Source: Chloromonas sp. AAM2 (Eukaryota > Chlorophyta > Chlorophyceae > Chlamydomonadales > Chlamydomonadaceae). From it: DNA of 64,000 nt. Each line of letters starts with the position of its first letter. Position 1 is the first letter of the stretch. Positions 1 through 22,171 of the stretch are shown one piece after another. The stretch spans positions 36,693-100,692 of the forward strand of contig QAXH01006441.1 in NCBI GenBank assembly GCA_004335635.1, in the 5' to 3' direction. The translations under genes and the position numbers were made by a program. A model generated the notes under the pieces. That model saw nothing but the letters and a program-made list of their open reading frames with translations, did no database searches and was not told the DNA's origin.

Positions 1-18
1 GGTGCCTATGCCATGCAG

Positions 19-3000
19 GGAGGTGACTCTGCCCATTGCCGCCCATCTGGGCGTTCCCAAGGAGCGGGTGTTCGCTAACCGGATGAACTGGCAGGTAAGC
101 GGGCTGTGCGTGCCTGCAATTGACTGCACAGCCTTGGCCCTCACTCCCAGATCCCACAGGCATTGCAATGGTAGCTACTCAGCCACGGTCGATGGGTTGG
201 GCTGGGCCAGGCTGTTCCTTGTGAGGCACGACATTGCTCAACTGGGCACCATATTTGCTGGGCAGTCGCACTGTGCTGTCTATAAGTATTTGGCAGTTGA
301 GGAGAGTGGCGGGCCGAGTCTTGTGCTTGTGGTTCCCCTTGCAGTGGGACGACGAGACAGGCGAGCCAAGCAAGCTGGTGGGGTTTGACCTCAGCCAGCC
401 CACCTCACGCAACCAGGGCAAGGTGGCAGCCATTGCACAGATTCGCAAGCGCAACCCGTACAACAGTATCGTCATGATCGGAGGTGAGTGTGGGCAATTG
501 TTTCATCTGGCAGCCAATGCTTCAATCACTATCCGTATGGCCTGAGTGGATATCGGCATAAACATACATTACACACAGCTGCAGAACAAACAGTCTGGGC
601 TTTCAGCAGCCGCCTACATCAACCCCCTAAGCAAAGCATGAGCCTGTTGCTGCCAAACAGAGTCAAGCACATATGCTGCGGTTGTTGCTTGCAGATGGCA
701 TTACCGATCTGGAGGCCGTGCAGGTAAGAGAAAAGATGCAAGGTGTTGAGTGACCGGAATCCAGGTACGTACGGCTTGTGCAACCATGTCCGGTGAAAGT
801 GCCAGTCACCACACACACACATACACATCCATCCTTCATACTATGCGCTGCCAGCAGACCTCGATCTGCCAGCGCTCGCGGTTGCCTGCAATACTGTTTG
901 GCATAGGTATGATTTTCGATGCCACTTGCACCTGTCCACATTAGGCATGTTTCTGTAACCGTCCGGCTGTTGTCGTCTTGCATCCTCAAGCTATGCACGC
1001 TCGAACGCCTCGCAAGCTCGGATGTCTACGCCATGCTCATTCCTGGTCGTAGCATGGCTTGTCAGCCCTGGTTTTTCGCCCAGACTATTTTCGCCTGCTC
1101 TGACGTTTGTTGCAGATTTCTGGAGGTGCAGACCTGTTCGTTGGGTTCGGTGGCATCGTGGAGCGGCCCTCGGTGGCCGCAGAGGCGGACTGGTACATCT
1201 ACAGCTGGGAGGAGCTGCTCAAGACGCTCAAAAAGTACCAGGTCAGTAATACAGGGTAGCCCCCAAGGTAAAAGAGCGATAGCAGGGTAGCTGGTGTTCA
1301 ATATACTGGCTCAGGAATGGCGCACTCAAAGCTGTATGCAAACAGGATTAAATTGCTAAAGGATTTCGCTATTGCAATTTCCGCTAGCCCAGATTGTATG
1401 TGAGGCGGACAATCATGGCCTTTGGTGAGGTTGCCTTGTCTACTGCTCCATTGACCCGGTCATGTGAGTGTGTGTCCTTCTGCACTCTGCAGGTGGCTTG
1501 TGTCGGCTCTGGCGCTTGGGCCTGTGCTGCCCTGCGCATGGTGGCCCAGAATACCAACGCAGACGACCCTGCGGAGGAGTTCCAAAGGACCGTGAAGATG
1601 TGGGTGTACGAGGAGGAAGTGAACGGTCGCAAGCTGACTGAGGTGAGCCAGGGTACGGAGTGCGGGTTCTAGCCATGCCCTTGAGGGCTCACCAGCGAGA
1701 TGGCAGGGTATGCAAGACACTACAAGCACAACCAGGCATCTTGCACGCAATCAGCAGGGAAGCGAGTTGGTTCAACTTCATCAGGCGTGCTGCATCATGC
1801 CACGGACGAACTGCATCGAGAGAGCTCAAGGAAAACATGCAGGTGCCCAGCTCCTGCCACGGCGCAGGTGATCAATGAGACGCATGAGAACCCCCTCTAT
1901 CTGCCAGGCGTGAACTTGGGAGACAACATAGTCGCCACACCAGACCTGGTTGAGACTATCAAGGATGCAGACTGCATCATCTTGTGCGCACCGCACCAGT
2001 TCGTGCACCGGTGAGTGGTTGAGGTATTCATGTTATCATTGCGCCTGTCAAACCTTTGTGATGTCGTTGCCATGGCGGCCTGTTTGCTGCTACCTAGCCC
2101 TAACCCTAACCCTAACAACACGCGCATTCATTTCGTAAAGCAAGCGAGGTGTGGTGAGTGCGGCTCTTACTTGTTCGCAGCATCTGTAAGCAGATGGCCG
2201 GCAGCATCAAGCCCGGCGCGATTGTCATCAGCCTCATCAAGGGCATGCGCGTCAAGCCGGATGGTCCACAGCTCATCAGCGCCATGGTTCAGCGCTACCT
2301 GGGGGCGGACGTGAGCGTGCTCATGGGCGCCAACATTGCCGGCGACATCGCCAGGGAGGAGCTGAGCGAGGCAGTGATTGGGTACAACAACTTGACATCT
2401 GCCAAGCTCTGGAAGAAGCTCTTTGAACGCCCGTACTTCAATATCGATCTGCTCCCTGATATCGTCGGCGCCGAGATGTGCGGCACACTGAAGAACGTGG
2501 TGGCGTTGGCAGCCGGCATGGTGGACGGCCTGGGATACGGTGGGTCAGGCAATCGAAGGCAGATGCAGTCCAGCCTGTTCTCATACTCGCCCTGGGCTTC
2601 ATCAGCCGATGCAGCTGCACAAGTGGCAGACAAAAGCGAGCAAGCAATACGACGCCCAGGCATGAGTTGGAGCTAAGAAACGATCTTCGTATTTCACATC
2701 GCCCTTGGTCCCGTGTTGGCATTGCCACAGGTCCAAATAGCAAGGCCGCCATCATACGCCAAGGCCTACAGGAGATGCGCGAGATGTCACAGGTGTGGTG
2801 TGAACTGACAACAGCGTGACCAAGTTGCAGACCCTTTCCCGCATGTACGAGCAACAGCATATGTAGAAAATCAGCATTTACCTGGCCCTACTGTGGTGGC
2901 AATGCTTGCGCTATGAGACGCAAGGACAAAACAGCCTTCCGTAGGATTCATGTGCAGCGCTGTCATGCACCAGTCATCCGCAGATTTCGCGTCCGCGGTG

Positions 3001-3906
3001 GCATTGTTCCGCAAAGCATGCAAGGACCCTTTGCACCTGTTGTACGGTATCACAGGCCCTGTATCCGAGCGTGCGAGACGAGACGTTTGTCCAGACCTGC
3101 GGCATTGGAGACCTCATCGCGACATGCTACGGTGGCCGGAACCGCCTGGTGACGGAAGCGTGGACCAAAGCGCAGCTCGCAGGGGAGCCCAAGACCTTTG
3201 AAGACTTGGAAACGGTGAGCGATCCGCGGAGCCCAAGCACTGCGCTGGCGATATGGCGAGCAGAAACGTGGTTATGCCCGCGCAGCCTGCTTGCTTGGCG
3301 CGGCGTTTGCACGTGACGGAAATGCTGTGGCTGTCATGCGCTCCTTGTCCTTGTGCAGGAGTTGCTCAAGGGTCAGAAGCTTCAGGGTGTGCTGACCAGT
3401 AATGAGGTGCAAGAGATTCTTAGGGCACGCAACTGGGAGGCGCAGTACCCTCTCTTCACAACCACCAACCGCATCATCAACGGTCTCCTGCAGCCCCCTT
3501 GGATCATGAAGTGAGCTCTGCTCGCATGGCACACTGCAACGCACATGCAAGTGCCATCTTCAGTGTGATCACATGTTGGTCAGCAGCTTGCAACCGGCTA
3601 CAATCACGGTTGGCTTGACATAACTGATCAACCTGCCTGGCATGCACCCGCCTGTAGGAATGGATAAGAAGTCAACGAGCAGCATCACGGCTATACAGAT
3701 GGCTGCACGTGTACGTGTGTCCCACAGCAACATGGCATTATATAACACAAGTGAGCTGTGCCTAGCTCATGTTTGCGCTCGACCTCGCTCAATTGCACAG
3801 GTACAAGCAAGGTGCGACCATTGAGGTTGGGCCCTTGGCAGGCACTGACGCGGACGAGCTGGAGATCCCGCGGCGCAAGCCCACGCTGCAGCCGGTGCCG
3901 GCATGA
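19..3906 (+). CDS. GPD: Bifunctional HAD phosphatase / NAD-dependent glycerol-3-phosphate dehydrogenase, 5' truncated
   Basis: Makes glycerol 3-phosphate from DHAP with NADH and, by the fused phosphatase domain, probably glycerol itself; the family feeds plastid lipid synthesis and osmotic glycerol. Eleven exons are visible: 19-94, 345-483, 695-723, 1116-1241, 1493-1642, 1868-2010, 2181-2539, 2731-2792, 3056-3214, 3359-3510, 3801-3906; they keep phase and encode 499 residues. The first four carry the end of a phosphoserine-phosphatase-like HAD domain (LTLPIAAHLG, then MIGDGITDLEAV, the acidic HAD motif; SGGADLFVGFGG). The rest is GPDH: the Rossmann glycine motif VACVGSGAWACAA, SLIKGMR, GANIAGDIA, the catalytic-lysine segment GTLKNVVALAAGM, and GGRNRLVTEAW. 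Base 19 is the third base of a split Arg codon, so upstream exons with the transit peptide lie outside the window. The fusion is the type known from Chlamydomonas and Dunaliella. Function is by family; domain order is read directly. Confidence 0.93.
126..245 (+). repeat. Dispersed duplicated segment, copy 1
   Basis: About 120 bp in the first visible GPDH intron is nearly identical, in the same orientation, to 8830-8949 in an intron of the transporter gene. The shared core includes CGATGGGTTGGGCTGGGCCA. No coding role is seen. Confidence 0.85.
2098..2116 (+). repeat. Interstitial telomere-type repeat
   Basis: Three perfect CCCTAA units plus one base lie in the GPDH intron 2011-2180. This is the complement of TTAGGG, a telomere repeat used in some green algae. 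Confidence 0.8.
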
Positions 3907-3956
3907 GGGCGTGAAGAAATCTGGCGAGGAAGAAATTTCACAGTGTGACCTGTCTT

Positions 3957-4110
3957 TGAGTGAGGATCACGCAATGTATCATTGCACACACACTCACTCG
4001 TGTGACCACAAGCTTGGTACCCTGAGTGCTGGTGTCCGGGTAGACATTCCTTCCAACCAGATCGGTTAGCAGCTTTACTGTCAGGGGCGACATGGGTTGA
4101 GAGGTGGAGG
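3957..4110 (+). repeat. Copy of a beta-galactosidase exon fragment
   Basis: About 154 bp starting 50 bp after the GPDH stop matches 13757-13911, which is part of an exon, and the adjoining intron, of the GH2 gene read on the minus strand. Orientation is the same in window coordinates. There are scattered substitutions (by eye close to 90 percent identity). It is a detached fragment with no gene around it. Confidence 0.85.
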
Positions 4111-4882
4111 GCACCATGCTCACCGTCAGGCGAATGTCAATTGCAGCATGGGTAATGGTTTGCATGTTGACACTGAGTCGCTTGTTACAAGCCTGCATCA
4201 GTCAGTTGACAGTATAACAAGGAACGCTCTTGTTGGTTTGGTAGGACGAAGGGTCAGGGTGGGTCCTGCAAACGACCGTTGGAAAACACAAATGCAGGCC
4301 CGAGATTGAAGACATTGGGAAGGTCGGGAGCGAGCACATCACATTTGATGACCGTTGGCCTCAGTCTAGCAGATGTTGAGTTGGGGCCCTGAGTCGAGTC
4401 AGATGGCCCAGCATTCTTTGGATTGAGGTGTGAGCGAGAAGATCAGGCATTATGATGGTTGGGATGTAGCATGGCCACGTGCAACCCACCGAGATGTGGA
4501 GACGTCATGGGCTTATCTGTGTGTCGGTTGAAGGAGTGACAGCTGGCAGTGGCTTCTCAGAACCTTTTTGGTGTTCTGGTACCTAATTGTTGGATTCTTT
4601 GACGAATGTCGCGCTGCTCAAGTCCTGGTGATGCGGCATGTGCCTGTGTGCAGCCACTTGAGCACCACTGCGAGCCCATGGCCTTCATGCACACCTGCGC
4701 TCGGCATGGCATGTGTGAGGGGTAATTTCGGGTGGAAACCCTCGACCCGGCTTGGAGTCCCTGCCCGGGTTTTTGATCACCACCCCTCTACATGCCTGGG
4801 TGACTGAGATTCTCCTTGACCGCGGTGTCAGGGTTGCTATATCTTCCGGCAGTGGGTTATTTGTACCGGCATCTGACTTAAA

Positions 4883-4970
4883 ATGCATGAGACAGCTGTT
4901 GTGTTTCAGGATGCCTCTCCACATAGTGCAGTTTACACGGGCCGATGTGCCAAAGCCATTCTGACCCTTG
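4883..4970 (+). repeat. Dispersed duplicated segment, copy 1
   Basis: Matches 17899-17985, inside a GH2 intron, in the same orientation; the core GTTTACACGGGCCGATGTGC is identical in both. Non-coding. Confidence 0.85.
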
Positions 4971-5363
4971 TGGTAGATTGCAGGACATTGATCACGTAAA
5001 CATTGCACCTCATAGATAGCATAGATAGCACCTCAAGGGATGGCCACCACCATTACTATCGCGGTGTATTATAATCCCCTTCACTTGTAGGTTGGACAGG
5101 TTGGAGTCCCTCGCCTCATGTGAAATGTAGGTTGAGAATGTGCCAACAGCGGCCTGCCTGCGCCTGTACTGGCTTGAGGTGTGTTGTACGATATAACCTC
5201 CTTTCATCGTTGCATGTGGCAAGTGTATGGCAATTGATTAAGATTGGGACCTCCTCTCTTTTTGTCTGAGCAGGTGTGTGTGACTGGTTGTATGGGAATG
5301 GGGTGCTTTAGTTTGCAGTTGTGTATAATATTCTGCTGCTGGTTGATATCTTGTTGATTGTCC

Positions 5364-5368
5364 TGTAA
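5364..5368 (+). terminator. TGTAA polyadenylation-like signal, GPDH
   Basis: TGTAA is the chlorophyte poly(A) motif. It lies 1.46 kb after the GPDH stop and 82 bp before the next start. Assignment is by position only; it would imply a long 3' UTR. Confidence 0.35.
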
Positions 5369-5449
5369 TTATATAACAGTGGTTGGTTGTGTCGGAAGGA
5401 TGGTTATCAGCCATGACCGCTGATCTCAGCATGCGAGAGACATCGGAAC

Positions 5450-8400
5450 ATGCAAGCCAAGAAACGCGGTGCCGCGGACTCTATTACTGCAGCTTGCTTC
5501 TTCCTCATCGCAGTGAGCGGCGCTTGCCCTGTACAAATATGTATCCAGGTTTTGCAGTCAGGGATCTGTAGCGAGCACGGGTCTGTGATGCGTGCAGGTG
5601 GCCTACAAGCTCGCATGGACAGCCATCTCATCTCTTCTCAGTCAGTTCAGCCGGGATTACGGGCCACAAGTGCTGCTGCAGCTGAATGTAGCTTATTTTC
5701 TGCCCAGCATACCGGTGCTGATCCTGCAGACCCGGTTCAACGAGACGTTCGATCGAAAATTGGGCAGCCCAGCACGCGGCAGCTTGCTCAGATTCGCCGT
5801 CGGGCTTGGCAGTCTCGCCGTGCTCACCTCCTATTTCCCCATGCTGGCTACCAGCCACGCCCGAGTACTTGCCACCACCACAGCTGTCGGCATTGCATAC
5901 GGTGTAGCATTTGGAACCAGCTACCAAATCGCCTCACAGTTTGCACCCATCAATACCGTGATGCTCACAACAGGTAAAGCAAGCACCATGCAGTTCTCAT
6001 CATGCAGACAATCCCACGGTTCAAACCCCACCCTTGGCCTCACCAAGGTCACAGCTCAAACCCAGCATGGTGCACATACTGCATCAGATCAATGCGCCAC
6101 TGACACAAGGGCAGGTAGCAACTCATGCATGCCAGTAGACTTGACTCTCCAGAGCCACTCATTGACAGTACCAGTTAGCCCCACACGATGTCCTTGGACC
6201 TGGATAGTTATGCTCGGCACGCGTAAAGATGTCCATCAGCCATCTTGGGTGCGCCAGGTGGCCTCGTTCTCTTTTTGCATGTAGGTTTTGTGAGCAGCGG
6301 ACCGATTGTGCTTGCTCTCGACCTAGCCCTCAAGCGCGGTCCCTTCTACAGCCCTGCAGGCCTGCAGCGGCTGTTCTTGGCCGTGTCATGGATCACACTG
6401 GGGGGTCTGGGCGCAGCGTGCTGCTTGGTGGCAGTCAATCTGAAGGCACTGCAACCCTCAGCTTTGCCTCAGAGGGTGGAAGTCACTGGCAGGGCGTGCA
6501 GAGCGGGAAACAGCAGCTTCTCCAAGGTGTGGCAACCTGGCACATGCATGGATGGAACAAGGAAGCCAACAGGAACGCATCAGGTCATGGCCTGTGTGGT
6601 GAAGGGAAAGGGACTTGTATGGTAGGAAGCGTACACAAGCTCTTGGTAGGAAGAGTACACAATCATGAGAGTGAACGTATTGCCTTTCAGCTACCAGGGA
6701 CGACTTGCTGTACTGCGTGAGTGATTCTATAGCCAGAGACCCAATCGAAATTAAGTGTCTGGCAAGGGGCATGCACAGCTGGCGCATGCCCAACTCACAC
6801 TCAACAGTGCCTTCCTGCCACTTGTTTGCCTCAGGTCGGTCGCAGCAAAGGCCATCAGGGTCCCTTCTCCGGGCCTGCCATGCGCTACCGCAACGAGTTA
6901 GGCAGTGACGCGGGGCAGGATGCAGGCAGCCAACACCATGCAGGTAAGCTGCAGCTGCCAGACAACACGCATGGAGCTGGCTCAGGCCGCATCAAAAGCG
7001 CCAGAGAGCGTCAGGTGGCCGTCCTCTTTGCTTCAAATGTACGGCCAATCTGTGTTCAGTCCAGACTGGCCTCACAGGAAAAGAGTGCCCAGAGCATTAA
7101 AACGGTTGAGCCCTGGGCAGAATGTCATGCAAATGGCTGAACAGTTTCATGCTTCCCACGGGTCTGGGTTCAGTGCATTGCTAGCCTGCGCTACCTGCCC
7201 GCGCTCCAATCGCATGTCTTGTATGCACGCAGTAATGATGGACGCAATGGAGGGCGGTGGTGACCTTGGCCTCCGGTCTGCACCCTCCTACCCACCCAAC
7301 GGCAGTGGCATGCAGGACAATGACCCAGCCATCTCCATGGGCCGGCAGCAGGGCAGTTCAAGCGGAGGCATGGGCCTGGCGAGCAGCAGTGGTGGGGCCA
7401 ACGGGTCGTATGACTGCAGCACTGGCAAGCAGCGTAAGCCCGACATACCCATGAGCAGCGTAGCCCTGCGCATCAGCCCTGCAGCCCTCAGCATCTTCCT
7501 GAGCGTGGGCACGAGCATGCTGGTGTTCCCATTCTTCACGTACATGCACTCAACTGGACTCCTAGGGGAGCGGCTGGCACAGGTGAGAGACATGCTTCAC
7601 CGGGCTGCATGAACCAGGCAAGCGCTGACCTGCGTTGCTGCTGAGGCATGCAGTGTGCGTGATGCCCAAGCAGGGCTGGTCGGAGGTACCCTTATTCAAC
7701 CATCTGGGATGGTTCTTGTGTTCTACATGAGGAATGGGTATACAGGAGTGTCCAGTCAACAGACCAACATTTCCGGGCAGCATGCTGCTTCACCTGACAG
7801 CTGCCTGCCCTCACACGCATGAGTTTGTTTACCTCATGGTGCAGGTCCTGTTCTACGTGCGGCTTGTTGGGGACATTGTCGGGCGGTTGGTTCCGCGGCG
7901 GCTGCAGGCACACACTGTGGCAGGGCTCCTGGCATGGGCGTTGGTCAAGACAGCCATGGTGGGTTCACACGCGTGCCTTCTAAAGCAGCTCACACTCTCT
8001 CAAGGATCAGTCGTTTGAGTCAGCACTCATGAGTAGCCCTGACGTGTGCGTACAGTGGCAATTCTACAACTGATGCTTTCCTTTCTCTTGCATGCGAGTC
8101 TGATCAATCGCATCTGCATGGACATGGCAAGCTCATGCCTATGACACCTGGTATAATGCTGTGCTACTGCTTTTCCATGACGCACAAACAGTGTTGCCCA
8201 ACCTCGCGAGGCGCATGTGCAACACACCATGCCTTACGCCACCACCACTCAAAGATGGCATGGAAGCAAAGCCGCATGTCTGCTGCACACTGCACATGGT
8301 TGTCAGTATGTGCATGTACCACCTTGTTGCCGCTGCAGACCTACCGACACTGCCTCGCATGTTCAGCAGGGGCGACATCATGTAATCTCATGCTTTGAAT

Positions 8401-9234
8401 GATGGCAGGCATGCATGATACATTGTGTGGCTGCAGGTGCCTCTTCTGTTTGGGTGCATCTTCTCGCCTCGATGGCTGGGGGGTGACCTCGGATCTGTGG
8501 TGATTGTGGCGGTTTTCTGGGTGCTGTCCGGCTATGTCAACACGTGCGCCTACTTGGTGCGTCTGTGCTGCTGGTGGTTGCGGGCATGGTGCACACGGAA
8601 CAAGTGATGGCTGCAGAGCGTGCACATGAAGATAGCCGGTGTGCTTGATTGAGCGAGGCACAAGGGGGAGGGTGCATGGTAGGACAACCTGCCAGTGGAT
8701 GGTCTGGGATGCATTAGGTGCTGGTTCAGCCAGGCACAGTTTGGAAGCATATGCCCATAGGCTGGCAGCACATCTGTAACCAAGTGCAAGACTCACCAGT
8801 TTCCAGGTCACGTTAGCGTTCTGTACGTACTGCACCGCCTCTGCCCTCACTCACAGATCCCACAGACACTGCAATGGTAGCTACTCAGCCACGGTCGATG
8901 GGTTGGGCTGGGCCAGGCTGTTCCTTGTGGGCACGACATTGCTCGACTGCTGCGGCATGTGCATCACCTCTCAAGGCTCGGCCCAAAAAGAAACTCACAT
9001 CGCAACTGCAAACCAACTGACCCAAGCACACATCCCAAGTCTGTCTTCTGAAACATGGCCGCTGTTGGTTGCTGCATGGCATGTATGCAGGTGGCTCCCA
9101 CGTTGGTGCCTCCAGCTACTAAGGCGCGAGCCAGTGGCCTGATGACAGTGGCATTTCAGTCGTCATGCTTTATGGCGCTGCTGGCAGCTGCAGCCGTGCA
9201 GCGGCTGGGCGCTCAGCACACCTTGACCAGCTGA
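5450..9234 (+). CDS. Multi-pass membrane transporter, equilibrative nucleoside transporter (ENT/SLC29)-like
   Basis: Predicted 505-residue polytopic membrane protein. Exons: 5450-5512, 5598-5973, 6285 to about 6526, 6835-6943, 7233-7582, 7845-7958, 8437-8556, 9091-9234. The 6526 donor is the weakest call but keeps phase. Hydrophobic segments alternate with short loops: the first half has LAVLTSYFPML, VAFGTSYQIASQF and SSGPIVLALDL; a long Gly/Ser/Asn-rich hydrophilic loop (about exons 4-5) separates it from the second half, with LSVGTSMLVFPFFTYM, FYVRLVGDIVGRLVP and WVLSGYVNTCAYLVAPTLVP. The two halves around a central loop and the late GD.GR and GY segments resemble ENT proteins, which move nucleosides and bases by facilitated diffusion. 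The family call is from pattern memory; another MFS-like family is possible. The start is the first ATG in frame with the hydrophobic segment. Confidence 0.68.
8830..8949 (+). repeat. Dispersed duplicated segment, copy 2
   Basis: Lies in the transporter intron 8557-9090 and matches 126-245 in the GPDH intron over about 120 bp in the same orientation. Confidence 0.85.
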
Positions 9235-10136
9235 AGAACATGACGGAGAGTGCACTCCTGACGAAGCACATGAAATGCGTTCCTGGCCTTCCTGAGTTTT
9301 TTCTTCGCAGTTTGTTGGGTCTTTTTAGTAGAGGCTCCCTACAGGTGCCAGAGCTGCGTGTGCCAGAGCTTGTTGCAGAAGCAATTCTTGTAGCGTTAGA
9401 ACCAGGTGCTTGACATTCAAATAGACGTTGCCCAAAGAGTTACTCTTTGACGTAGGATTCTTGAACGACGTAGGAAGTCTGCGTAAATAAGTGGGCCTAC
9501 TATTTGCAACGGTCCCACGTACAGAGGCAAAGGCAACTCTGGTCAGTACGGCTGAAGCTGTGCATGTGCAAAACTTACTGGGCTCACGGGCACGTATCAC
9601 ACCCTCTCGACATGCATATCAAGAGCCCCTCCGCTGTCTCCGGCATGGGGACGCGTGCCAGCTCGGACCTTCGCCAGGCTGTTCGGTGTTAACATCTCAC
9701 TCAGCACGCTGTATGGAAGCATCCCGCTCGTCTTGCAGGCGTTGCACTTGGCTGTAGTTGACCCAGCTCCGCTGCATGTGCATTGCGCATGGCTACGCCC
9801 AGGCGGACGGCCATGGACTGAAGCTCGGACGCAAGCATCGGCCCGTCCTGCGACAGGGCAAGAGCATGGACTGCAGCCACGGAGCCCTGCTGCCGTGCCT
9901 GGACTGCTGCTGCAGTGCTGGGGCCCGTCTCATTTCCTGCTGCTGGAAGTGCTGCATGCACACGAGCCTCCGCTGCAGCTACAGCAGGCTGCATCTGATG
10001 CCTGCTGGGTCATGCAGTTGCACTGTGGGGTCATGTGCGCAGGCAGCAGAGGAGATGTTGAGTGGCGCGCTCACGCGGCCAGTGCTGCCATAGGTGCATG
10101 AATGCTTGATGTGCTTGAAATGGAAAAACACAGACT

Positions 10137-10357
10137 GATTTCTCACCTTGATACGATGTCCGTGCTAGGGACCGCTGGTGCTGGTGCGCCCCTTGTCTGT
10201 TCTGGTGTCAGCTTTCTGCAACCATCAAGCCGGCTTTGATTTGAGTGCTCAGTACTGCAGACATGGGTCGCAGCAGCACCAAAGCAGACGTGGGGCGCAG
10301 CCTCACCAGCGTTGCCTCGCAGTCCCTAGCATGGACATCGTATCAAGGTGAGAAATC
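10137..10357. repeat. Long inverted repeat (hairpin or foldback element)
   Basis: The first 35 bases (beginning GATTTCTCACCTTGATACGA) recur as the reverse complement at the end (10323-10357) with one mismatch. Weaker pairing continues inward (TGCGCCCC..GTCTG..T.TGGTG on both arms) toward a central GCCGGC, so nearly the whole 221 bp can fold on itself. It could be a MITE-like foldback or a small-RNA precursor. Confidence 0.85.
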
Positions 10358-10519
10358 ATGATTCTCTCTTCTCTACTTCGCCCAAGCGCCTCCGGCTGAG
10401 GTCGAGCCTCATGCCCATCTCCAGCGCCTCCGAGGCCATAAGGATAAATCCAATTCTTTTGTCTGTATTTCTTAGCCTGCAGTCTGGCACGCAGGGAAAG
10501 CCGTTTGCATCAGGCAACG

Positions 10520-10524
10520 TTACA
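10520..10524 (-). terminator. TGTAA polyadenylation-like signal, GH2 gene
   Basis: TTACA on the plus strand reads TGTAA in the sense of the GH2 gene, about 500 bp after its stop codon. Assigned by position only. Confidence 0.35.
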
Positions 10525-11019
10525 CTCGGCCCCCGTACAATACTACCATGCTAGTACAACTTGCAGTTGGTTCTCTGACTGTTGCTGTTCTACCAAAAGC
10601 AAACCTTGTACAAAAGAAGCATATAATTATATAAGCATAGCGACACCCATGTGCATACCTCATGGTTGTCAAAAGAGGCCAGGATAAACGAGAAATGCAA
10701 ATGCTGGATTATGGCGCCTGGGAACAGAATGATCAATAAAATAATCGTTGACATCTGCAGTTCAGTGGACAGTGCTCATAGTGGACCATAACTCGATCAA
10801 CAGCAAGCAATGTTTGGTACATATTTTTAGTATACAGCCATACGGCAAGCTTGCAACATCTAGGCTGTCACCCCGCAGCTTGCGCCTTTCTCACGGACGG
10901 TTCTTCCAAATACTTGGTGCTTCCGAACAATTCTGCTTGCAAACACCTGTTGCTTGCCAACACTTTTAAACACAAAGTGGGGTATGTGTTGTGATGGTGT
11001 AACCTTTTATAGCAGTTGA

Positions 11020-21894
<10,875 letters not shown>

Positions 21895-22171
21895 GACGAC
21901 AGGTGGGCCCGGCTAGCCGGGTGGTGCAGTCAGCCGTGGGTAATTGCGGGTATGACGATGGATTAGAAGTTTCGGGACGAAACTGAGCTTAGGTGCGTGG
22001 ATAACGAAACGAGTGAAATCTGTGATGTATGACGTGAAACCCGACAAACGGCTATAAGAAGACTCCTGGGCTGTCATGAGCGTCGCACAGTACGCATTCT
22101 GATACACCTGCACTTGATATCTTATTAATAAACATCTTAAGAGCCAATCAAGGTTCCGTTCTTCCAAAGAA
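21895..22171. promoter_or_regulatory. Divergent promoter region, GH2 / CP12
   Basis: Only 277 bp separate the two start codons, so the promoters and 5' UTRs must overlap or adjoin. An AT-rich patch, TATCTTATTAATAAACATC, about 40-50 bp before the CP12 ATG is the only candidate core element. Confidence 0.5.

Larger units (their letters stand above)
3907..5449. other. Intergenic region between GPDH and the transporter
   Basis: No convincing exon was found. It probably holds the GPDH 3' UTR and the promoter of the next gene. It contains two of the duplicated segments (3957-4110 and 4883-4970) and a TGTAA motif at 5364-5368. Confidence 0.6.
9235..11019. other. Convergent intergenic region, transporter to GH2
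   Basis: Holds the 3' ends of two convergent genes. The only clear structures are the long hairpin at 10137-10357 and a TTACA (minus-strand TGTAA) at 10520. An alanine-rich open frame at 9701-9994 on the minus strand has no splice or family support. Confidence 0.6.

Noticed and set aside
9701..9994. Alanine-rich 97-residue open frame on the minus strand
   Set aside because: No splice context or recognisable family; composition follows from GC-rich CAGC repeats. It lies in a convergent 3' region.
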